Shown here piece after piece: positions 1 through 5,042 of a stretch of DNA of 8,487 nt. Within the stretch, counting starts at the first letter, position 1; the number at the start of each line of letters is the position of its first letter. The position numbers were made by a program, and so were the translations under genes. The stretch is taken from contig JAEUMC010000198.1 of the NCBI GenBank assembly GCA_016793415.1, positions 1 to 8,487 on the forward strand, given 5' to 3'. A model generated the notes under the pieces. That model was not told where the DNA came from and did no database searches. It saw nothing but the letters and a program-made list of their open reading frames with translations. This stretch comes from Devosia sp. Its GTDB lineage: Bacteria > Pseudomonadota > Alphaproteobacteria > Rhizobiales > Devosiaceae.

Positions 1-75
1 ACTCCCCCCCCCCATTTTGGGGGGGGGCCGGGGGGGGCCGGTCGGCCTCCCGTCTTCCCCTCCCCCCCCCCGGGG
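1..75. repeat. C/G homopolymer tract with self-complementary arms
   Basis: A run of ten C (4-13), the loop ATTTT (14-18) and nine G (19-27) can form a 9-bp all-GC hairpin. Further G runs (30-37) and another run of ten C (62-71) followed by GGGG lie beside it. No coding signal is visible. Such tracts block polymerases and often end contigs, so the exact run lengths should not be trusted. I cannot tell a real structure from an assembly artefact. Confidence 0.6.
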
Positions 76-120
76 ATACGGTGGCGCGCCGCGCCGGTTG
101 GGGGGCGAAGCGCCGCCTCA

Positions 121-224
121 TGCTGGAAGAGCCAGCACACCGAGGGGCTGAACCCCTCACCCGAGCTTCGCTAACTCGCTGACGCTCGCAAGCTTCGCTT
201 GCCCTCTCCCCTCAGGGGCGAGGG
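121..224. repeat. Cluster of four short palindromes (intergenic repeat)
   Basis: Four hairpins follow one another. TGCTGG/CCAGCA pairs at 121-126 and 132-137 with a 5-nt loop. GAGGGG/CCCCTC pairs at 142-147 and 153-158. GCAAGC/GCTTGC pairs at 188-193 and 197-202 with loop TTC. CCCTCtCCCCT/AGGGGcGAGGG (202-224) has one internal mismatch. The motif GCTTCGCT occurs twice between them (165-172 and 192-199). The composition resembles dispersed palindromic elements I remember from Hyphomicrobiales genomes. The cluster lies 3' of the putA transcription unit and could stabilise or end its mRNA, but no clear U-tract follows on the minus strand. Confidence 0.55.
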
Positions 225-276
225 GACGCGGGCGCTATTGTCCGAAAAACCCTGACTGAGAGAGACGGCCCCAGCT

Positions 277-543
277 TCAGCGGTCTTGGAGGCTGACAAT
301 GAGCTGCTGACGGGCAGCTTCGTCCTGCAGCCAACGAGCCAGTCGCCGCCGCTCTGCCTGTTTGATGCCCCTGACCGCGAACTCCGATGTCGCGAGATCG
401 ACCTCATCGAGGCCGATCTCGCCCCAGTTGGTGTCGCGCAGCTGGTGGAAGACCTCCTCGCCGAAATTGCGAAGACGGTGAACCAGCGACCCAGCTTTCT
501 CACCGGGACCCGCTGAGAACTTGATCAGGATGGTCCCAGACAT
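277..543 (-). CDS. Small hypothetical protein downstream of putA (88 aa)
   Basis: I do not recognise this family. It starts at ATG 543-541 and ends at TGA 279-277. The start lies 9 nt after the putA stop, and the G-rich Shine-Dalgarno (GAGGGGGG, minus strand) begins inside that stop codon, so translation is probably coupled to putA. Codon use is GC3-biased like its neighbour. The protein is soluble, with no signal peptide or membrane segment: a short hydrophobic strand near the start (TILIKFSAG, residues 4-12), an amphipathic stretch around residues 18-37, an acidic middle (about 41-53) and a basic, probably helical C-terminus rich in Arg and Gln (about 60-88). Its place in the putA unit suggests a small accessory protein, but nothing in the sequence gives a function. 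The plus-strand frame over the same DNA has no ribosome-binding site and is taken as a shadow. Confidence 0.6.
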   Translation of the reverse strand: MSGTILIKFSAGPGEKAGSLVHRLRNFGEEVFHQLRDTNWGEIGLDEVDLATSEFAVRGIKQAERRRLARWLQDEAARQQLIVSLQDR

Positions 544-552
544 CGCCCCCCC

Positions 553-3500
553 TCACTGCCCCGCCAGCAACTCCGCATTACCGCCGCTCGCCGTCGTGTC
601 GATGCACACATGCCGCTCGGTGATCAGCCGCTCGGCATCGCCCGGCCGGGTCACCAGCGGAATGATCATCCCCTCGCGCCGGCTGAGCGCCTGCCGCCAT
701 GGCCTGAGGTCCGCGTCGGTGCCAAAATGCATGATGGCGTCGACATTCAGGCCAGCCTCGATCGCCGCAGGCGACAGCTTCTTGTCCAGCCCGCCGATCG
801 GCTCGCCATTGGCGCCAAGCGCCTCAGCGATCTTGGTGGCGCCGGGGGCGACGACCAGCACGCCATTGCCTTGCTCGAGTGCGAGGGTCGCCTGCTGCAG
901 GGCGCTCTGCGTATCGGGGCCGAGGCAGAGCACCACGCCGCGCGGCCAGGTGTAGAGCGTGTTGGATTCGCCCGTGGGGCCCGGCAGCAGTTCCTGCGCC
1001 GGCTCGATCCCTACCCGCTCGATGCCGATCTTCACCTGGTCGACCGCCGCAATGGCAAAGCCGATGGAAAGCCCGGAGAGCGGGTTGACCCCGGTGGAGG
1101 GCTCGAACGCTTCAGCCGGGCGCCAGAAGCGCTTCAGGTAATTCGGCCCGCCCGCCTTCGGGCCGGTGCCGCTGAGGCCTTCGCCGCCGAACGGCTGCGA
1201 GCCGACCACCGCGCCGATCTGGTTGCGGTTGACATAGATGTTGCCGGCGCGGACCCGGTCGGAGAGTTCCTCGACCCGTCCGTCGATGCGGGTATGGAGC
1301 CCGAAGGTCAGCCCGAAGCCAGAGGCATTGATGGCGGCGACCACCGCATCGAGCTCTTCGGCCTTGAAGGTCGCGACATGCAGCACCGGCCCGAAGATTT
1401 CTTCCTTCATCTCGGCAATGCCCGAGACTTTCAGCACGGTAGGGGGCACGAACGTCCCCTGCTCCGGCGCGGTGAGTTGGTGCAACACGGCGTCTCGGGC
1501 GGCGAACTCGGCGATATAGGCGTCCATCTTCGCCTTGGCCTTCTTGTCGATCACCGGGCCGATATCGACCGAGAGATCCCAGGGGTCGCCGAGCTTCAGC
1601 TCGTCCATGGCGCCATAGAGCATTTCGAGCGTCCGCTCGGCCGCGTCTTCCTGCACATAGAGGATGCGCAGCGCCGAGCAGCGCTGCCCGGCCGACTGGA
1701 AGGCCGAGGCGAGGATGTCGCGCACTGCCTGCTCGGGCAGAGCGGTGGAATCGACGATCATGGCGTTGAGCCCGCCGGTCTCGGCGATCAGCGCCGCGCC
1801 GGCCGCGAGGTGGTCGGCCATTTTCACGTCGATCGCCTTGGCGGTGGCGAGCGAGCCGGTGAAGCACACCCCATCGATGCGCGGATCGGAGGTCAGCACC
1901 GAGCCCACCACCGGACCGGAGCCCGGCACCAGCTGCACCACCTCTTCGGGAATGCCGGCCTGCACCATCAGCCGCACGGCGAGCGCGGCGATCAGCGGGG
2001 TGGTTTCGGCGGGCTTGGCGAGGACGGTATTGCCGGCGACCAGGGCCGCGGCGATCTGCCCGGTAAAGATGGCGAGCGGAAAATTCCACGGCGAGATGCA
2101 GGTGAACACCCCGAGCGGCTGGCGCGGCTCGCTCGCTTCCGCCTCGGCAGCGTAATAGCGCAGGAAATCCACGGCTTCGCGCACTTCGCTCACCGCATCG
2201 TTGAGGGTCTTGCCCGCCTCGCGAGCACACAGCGCGAAGAACTCGGCGGCGTTGTCCTCGTAGAGATCGGCGACCTGTCGGAGCAGCAGCGCGCGCTCGG
2301 CCACCGGCCGCGCCGCCCAGCCGGGCGCCGCGTCCCGTGCGGTGGTGATAGCCAGCTCCAGCGTCTCAGGTCCGGCCCCGATGGCATCGCCCACCGGCTC
2401 ACCGGTGGCGGGGCTGGCGATGGCGAACTGTTCGCCCTGGCTGCCGGCGACCAGCGAAGCCGGCACGGCATGCCAGCGCTTTTCGCTCGGGCGGAACCGA
2501 TCGCGATCGGCGAGCAGATACTGCACGGCCAGGGGATCGGTGAGATCGGCGCCACGCGAGTTGCGGCGCCGCGGCGCAAACAGCTCGGCGGGCGCACGCA
2601 CCTTCGCGACGGCGCTTTCCACCGCCTCGAACGGATCCTGCACCACGGCGGCGGCGGGCACGTCGCGATCGGCGATCATGTTGACGAACGAGCCGTTGGC
2701 GCCGTTCTCGAGCAGGCGGCGCACCAGATAGGCGAGCAGATCCGCATGCCGCCCCACCGGCGCATAGATGCGGGTGCGAGTGTGGTGCTCGTCGTGGAGG
2801 ATTTCGTGCAGCCGCTCGCCCATGCCATGCAGGCGCTGGAACTCGAAGGCGTCGTTGCCGACCCCGAGCCGCTGCGCCAGCTCCAGCACCGCCGCAACGG
2901 TATGGGCATTGTGGGTGGCGAACTGCGGATAGATCCGCCCGGTCTTCGACAACAGCCGCTTGGCATTGGCGATGTAGCTGACATCGGTGGCGGGTTTGCG
3001 GGTGAACACCGGGAAGCCATCGAGCCCCAGCACCTGGGCGCGCTTGATCTCGCTATCCCAATAGGCGCCCTTCACCAGCCGCACCATGATGCGGCGGTCG
3101 AGCTGTTCGGCCAGCGCTTCGATCCAGTCGATGACGTGGCTGGCGCGCTGGCCATAGGCCTGCACCACGATGCCGAAGCCGTCCCAGCCGGCGAGCCGCT
3201 CGTCGGCCAGCACCGCTGCGATCACATCGAGGCTGAGGTCGAGCCGGTCGGCCTCCTCGGCATCGATGTTGAAGCCCATATTGGCGCCGCGCGCCATCAC
3301 GGCGAGGGCGAGCGTGCGCTCCACCAGCTCGTCCATCACCCGCTCGCGCTTCATGAACTCATAGCGCGGATGCAGCGCCGAGAGTTTCACCGAAACGCCC
3401 GGGTTGTCGCGCACCGAACCGGCCGTGGAACGGGTGGCAAGCACCGCGATCGCCTCGGCATAGGCGGCGCGATAGCGCTTGGCGTCGGCCTCGGTGCGGG

Positions 3501-4104
3501 CGGCTTCGCCCAGCATGTCGTAGGAATAGGTGAAGCCGTCCTTCTCCGCCTTGCGGGCGATGCGGGTCGCTTCCTCGATGTCGCGGCCGAGCACGAACTG
3601 GCTGCCGAGGATCTTCATTGCCTGCATCACGGCGGAGCGGATCACCGGCTCGCCGATGCGCTGCACGAAATTCTTGATGGTGCCGGCAATCCCTGCCCCG
3701 CCCTCGCGCAGCACCGAGCCGGTGAGGGTGAGAGCCAGGGTGGAGACATTGACCAAAGCCGAATTGGCGCGGTCGAGATGCTCGGCCCAGCGCGACGGGG
3801 CGATCTTGTCCTCGATCAGGTCGTCGATGGTGCGGTTGTCGGGCACCCGCAGCAGCGCCTCGGCAAGGCACATCAGCGCGATGCCCTCGTCGGTCGACAG
3901 CGAATATTCGGCGAGGAAAGATTCGAGCATGCCGCTCGACTGCGCGGCGCGCACCTTTTCCACCAGGTTGAGCGCCCGCTGCCCGATGGCGGCGCGGTCA
4001 GCCTCACTCAGCGCCGCGTCGGCCTTGAGCCGCGCAATCGTCTGAGCCTCGTCGGCAAGGATAGCGGCCCGGATGCGGCCGCGGAGTTCGTTGAGATCGC
4101 CCAT
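553..4104 (-). CDS. putA: Bifunctional proline dehydrogenase / L-glutamate gamma-semialdehyde dehydrogenase PutA
   Basis: PutA oxidises L-proline to glutamate. A FAD-dependent proline dehydrogenase passes electrons to the quinone pool, and a NAD-dependent aldehyde dehydrogenase finishes the reaction, with the intermediate channelled between sites. This copy has 1183 residues. Residues 1 to about 130 form the helical arm. The proline dehydrogenase barrel covers roughly 180-475 (VSVKLSALHPRYE 237-249, VRLVKGAYWDSE 341-352, the substrate-binding Arg pair in LVRRLLENGAN at 462-463). The aldehyde dehydrogenase covers about 540-995 (SPWNFP with Asn674, Glu775 in AETGG, catalytic Cys809 in SAGQRCS, EEIFGPV 901-907). 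A C-terminal ALDH-superfamily domain (about 1010-1183) ends in the flap-like TTASGGNAELL. The ribbon-helix-helix DNA-binding domain of enterobacterial PutA is absent, so it should be a type B enzyme and not its own repressor. GGGGG lies 5 nt before the ATG. Alphaproteobacterial putA is usually controlled by the Lrp-family regulator PutR, which is not in view. Confidence 0.97.
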   Translation of the reverse strand: MGDLNELRGRIRAAILADEAQTIARLKADAALSEADRAAIGQRALNLVEKVRAAQSSGMLESFLAEYSLSTDEGIALMCLAEALLRVPDNRTIDDLIEDKIAPSRWAEHLDRANSALVNVSTLALTLTGSVLREGGAGIAGTIKNFVQRIGEPVIRSAVMQAMKILGSQFVLGRDIEEATRIARKAEKDGFTYSYDMLGEAARTEADAKRYRAAYAEAIAVLATRSTAGSVRDNPGVSVKLSALHPRYEFMKRERVMDELVERTLALAVMARGANMGFNIDAEEADRLDLSLDVIAAVLADERLAGWDGFGIVVQAYGQRASHVIDWIEALAEQLDRRIMVRLVKGAYWDSEIKRAQVLGLDGFPVFTRKPATDVSYIANAKRLLSKTGRIYPQFATHNAHTVAAVLELAQRLGVGNDAFEFQRLHGMGERLHEILHDEHHTRTRIYAPVGRHADLLAYLVRRLLENGANGSFVNMIADRDVPAAAVVQDPFEAVESAVAKVRAPAELFAPRRRNSRGADLTDPLAVQYLLADRDRFRPSEKRWHAVPASLVAGSQGEQFAIASPATGEPVGDAIGAGPETLELAITTARDAAPGWAARPVAERALLLRQVADLYEDNAAEFFALCAREAGKTLNDAVSEVREAVDFLRYYAAEAEASEPRQPLGVFTCISPWNFPLAIFTGQIAAALVAGNTVLAKPAETTPLIAALAVRLMVQAGIPEEVVQLVPGSGPVVGSVLTSDPRIDGVCFTGSLATAKAIDVKMADHLAAGAALIAETGGLNAMIVDSTALPEQAVRDILASAFQSAGQRCSALRILYVQEDAAERTLEMLYGAMDELKLGDPWDLSVDIGPVIDKKAKAKMDAYIAEFAARDAVLHQLTAPEQGTFVPPTVLKVSGIAEMKEEIFGPVLHVATFKAEELDAVVAAINASGFGLTFGLHTRIDGRVEELSDRVRAGNIYVNRNQIGAVVGSQPFGGEGLSGTGPKAGGPNYLKRFWRPAEAFEPSTGVNPLSGLSIGFAIAAVDQVKIGIERVGIEPAQELLPGPTGESNTLYTWPRGVVLCLGPDTQSALQQATLALEQGNGVLVVAPGATKIAEALGANGEPIGGLDKKLSPAAIEAGLNVDAIMHFGTDADLRPWRQALSRREGMIIPLVTRPGDAERLITERHVCIDTTASGGNAELLAGQ

Positions 4105-4114
4105 TTATGCCCCC

Positions 4115-4132
4115 GTGCCTGAACTGTGGCAC
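4115..4132 (-). promoter_or_regulatory. Dyad in putA leader, next to its ribosome-binding site
   Basis: GTGCC (4115-4119) and GGCAC (4128-4132) form a perfect inverted repeat around an 8-nt centre. In the putA mRNA the stem would end directly against the GGGGG Shine-Dalgarno (4110-4114). It could be a protein-binding site or a leader hairpin affecting initiation. Function is inferred only from position. Confidence 0.35.
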
Positions 4133-4178
4133 GCGTCGCTGATTTGTGTGGGGAAAATGTGATGGCGGCAACAGGAAT

Positions 4179-4193
4179 TTTAGGTGGACTAAA
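4179..4193. promoter_or_regulatory. Candidate operator TTTAG-N5-CTAAA between putA and globin
   Basis: A perfect 15-bp dyad, TTTAGGTGGACTAAA, sits 75 bp upstream of the putA start in an AT-rich patch. Half-site centres are 10 bp apart, one helical turn, as expected for a dimeric regulator. An Lrp-type PutR is the natural candidate because that family controls putA in Rhodobacter and Agrobacterium. The spacing does not match the E. coli Lrp consensus, so the assignment is speculative. Confidence 0.35.
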
Positions 4194-4260
4194 GTCGAGG
4201 TGCAGGTGTGCTGGTCGCTCCCCGGCGCGTGGCGGTCCGGCAGCTGCCTTTATGGTCAGG

Positions 4261-4290
4261 TTGCGGCCACGCTGCGTGGCGTTGAGTATC
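4261..4290 (+). promoter_or_regulatory. Weak candidate globin promoter with dyad in the spacer
   Basis: TTGCGG (4261-4266) and AGTATC (4285-4290) are an 18-bp-spaced, weak -35/-10 pair. They would place transcription start near 4297, just before the Shine-Dalgarno at 4306-4312. A perfect dyad GCCACG-CTG-CGTGGC (4266-4280) fills the spacer, where a repressor or spacer-binding activator could act. Both hexamers are poor matches, so the promoter call is tentative; the dyad itself is certain. Confidence 0.3.
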
Positions 4291-4305
4291 CTCCGGCAGC
4301 GGACC

Positions 4306-4319
4306 GGGAGGGATCAATG
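4306..4319 (+). promoter_or_regulatory. Strong Shine-Dalgarno and ATG out of frame with the globin
   Basis: GGGAGGG (4306-4312) lies 4 nt before ATG 4317-4319, the best initiation signal in this region. That ATG opens a 34-codon frame ending in TGA at 4419-4421, not the globin frame. One extra base between 4320 and 4330 would join it to the globin and give an N-terminus like M-T-x-P-A-V-P-T-L-x-E-W, normal for this family. Either a base is missing from the sequence or the globin starts poorly at GTG 4331. Confidence 0.6.
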
Positions 4320-4330
4320 ACTCACCAGCA

Positions 4331-4789
4331 GTGCCGACGCTCAGCGAATGGGCGGGCGGCGAGGGACGCATCGCAGCTCTTACGGCGCGGTTCTATCAGC
4401 GCGTACCAGCCGATCCGGTGATCGGCCCGGTATTCGCCAACATGGATCCCGGGCATGCCGCGCATGTCGCGCGCTTCATCACCGAGGTGTTCGGCGGCGG
4501 CACGCCCTACACCGATCACGGCGGCTCGCATTCGGGGATGATCGCGCGCCATCTCGGCCGCGCTCTCACCGAGGTACAGCGCAAGCGTTGGATCGAGCTG
4601 ATGCTGGAGACGGCCGACGAGGTCGGCCTGCCCGGCGATCCTGAGTTCCGCGCGGCGTTTGTCGGTTATCTCGAGTGGGGCACGCGCATCGCTGTCATCA
4701 ACTCGCAGCCTGGTGTGAAGGCGCCGCAGGGGAACCCGCCGATGCCGCTATGGGGTTGGGGACCGCCGGGAGGGCCGTATCAGGGCTGA
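4331..4789 (+). CDS. Group II truncated haemoglobin (2-on-2 globin, TrHbO type)
   Basis: A small haem protein of the bacterial 2-on-2 globin family; group II members bind O2 tightly and are linked to oxygen, NO or peroxide chemistry in the cytoplasm. Translated from GTG 4331 it has 152 residues. Family landmarks are the TLSEWAGG entry (3-10), FY at 21-22 with the B10 Tyr, PVFANM (33-38), EVFGG (52-56), the proximal His74 in ARHLGRALT, the ADEVGLP segment (95-101), the group-II-specific G8 Trp116 in YLEWGTR, and the proline-rich tail ending WGWGPP. GTG 4331 lacks a well-spaced ribosome-binding site; the good one precedes an out-of-frame ATG at 4317, so about five N-terminal residues may be missing through a one-base error. 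It is divergent from putA and shares its 226-bp upstream region. A gene symbol such as trbO or glbO is possible but not certain. Confidence 0.93.
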   Translation: MPTLSEWAGGEGRIAALTARFYQRVPADPVIGPVFANMDPGHAAHVARFITEVFGGGTPYTDHGGSHSGMIARHLGRALTEVQRKRWIELMLETADEVGLPGDPEFRAAFVGYLEWGTRIAVINSQPGVKAPQGNPPMPLWGWGPPGGPYQG

Positions 4790-4841
4790 TTCTGCGGGTG
4801 ACTTCGGCCGGATCGAGCAAGGGCGCGTACCGCTGCAGGGC

Positions 4842-4859
4842 CAGGTCGACATAGACCTG
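4842..4859. repeat. Inverted repeat downstream of the globin
   Basis: CAGGTC (4842-4847) and GACCTG (4854-4859) pair perfectly around a 6-nt loop. A second possible pairing is TGCAGG (4834-4839) with CCTGCA (4856-4861). It lies 52 bp after the globin stop and may help end that transcript, but no T-run follows closely, so I do not call a Rho-independent terminator. The rest of 4790-4885 shows nothing else clear apart from a possible coding relic on the minus strand. Confidence 0.35.
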
Positions 4860-4885
4860 CAAGACTAAGACGTTTGTTTACTCCC

Positions 4886-4931
4886 GAATATCGATCCGGC
4901 ATATTCCGCAATCGGAACAACGTGCTATCCT
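4886..4931 (+). promoter_or_regulatory. Candidate promoter/operator region of the HTH-hydrolase gene
   Basis: Two overlapping perfect dyads occur in a locally AT-rich stretch: GAATAT (4886-4891) with ATATTC (4901-4906), and TTCCG (4904-4908) with CGGAA (4913-4917). TATCCT (4926-4931) is a plausible -10 element with TTCCGC (4904-4909) 16 bp upstream as a weak -35. Transcription would then begin at about 4938, directly at ATG 4939, implying a leaderless or nearly leaderless mRNA; no Shine-Dalgarno precedes that ATG. The dyads overlap the -35, suiting control by a dimeric protein, possibly the downstream product itself. Confidence 0.35.
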
Positions 4932-4938
4932 CGCCGCA

Positions 4939-5042
4939 ATGCTTGGACCCCAGGCAGCGGAGATTGATCCATTCTCAGAATAGACTTCATAGCCGCCGCG
5001 AATGCTCTGCCGGACGACCCGAAATTCGACGCCGATTGGCGG
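4939..5042 (+). other. Probable 5' end of the regulator gene, split by a one-base frameshift
   Basis: ATG 4939 opens a 14-codon frame reading MLGPQAAEIDPFSE and then TAG (4981-4983). The reading frame of the following gene is open from 4968 and, before its first GTG at 5043, encodes sensible protein (DFIAAANALPDDPKFDADWR). One extra base at about 4968-4981 would join both into one N-terminus. No slippery heptamer is visible, so programmed frameshifting is unlikely. This could be a sequencing error or a real mutation; if real, the gene may be inactive or start at a poor internal codon. Confidence 0.5.

Noticed and set aside
286..516. 76-codon plus-strand frame opposite the small putA-linked gene
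   Set aside because: No ribosome-binding site, and the minus-strand frame has the better start, coupling to putA and codon use.
1112..2230. 372-codon minus-strand frame inside putA in another phase
   Set aside because: The translation is almost entirely Arg/Ala/Gly/Pro low-complexity sequence, as expected from an off-frame reading of GC-rich DNA.
610..4122. Open 1170-codon plus-strand frame across putA
   Set aside because: It lies in exact codon-on-codon register with putA, where it would be broken only by the rare codons TTA, CTA and TCA in putA. The translation is His- and Arg-rich without domain patterns, while putA matches its family throughout.
4317..4421. 34-codon frame from ATG 4317 as a leader peptide
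   Set aside because: It has a strong ribosome-binding site, but its sequence is Arg/Ser-rich off-frame globin DNA. A one-base error in the globin start explains it better; an attenuating leader peptide cannot be fully excluded.
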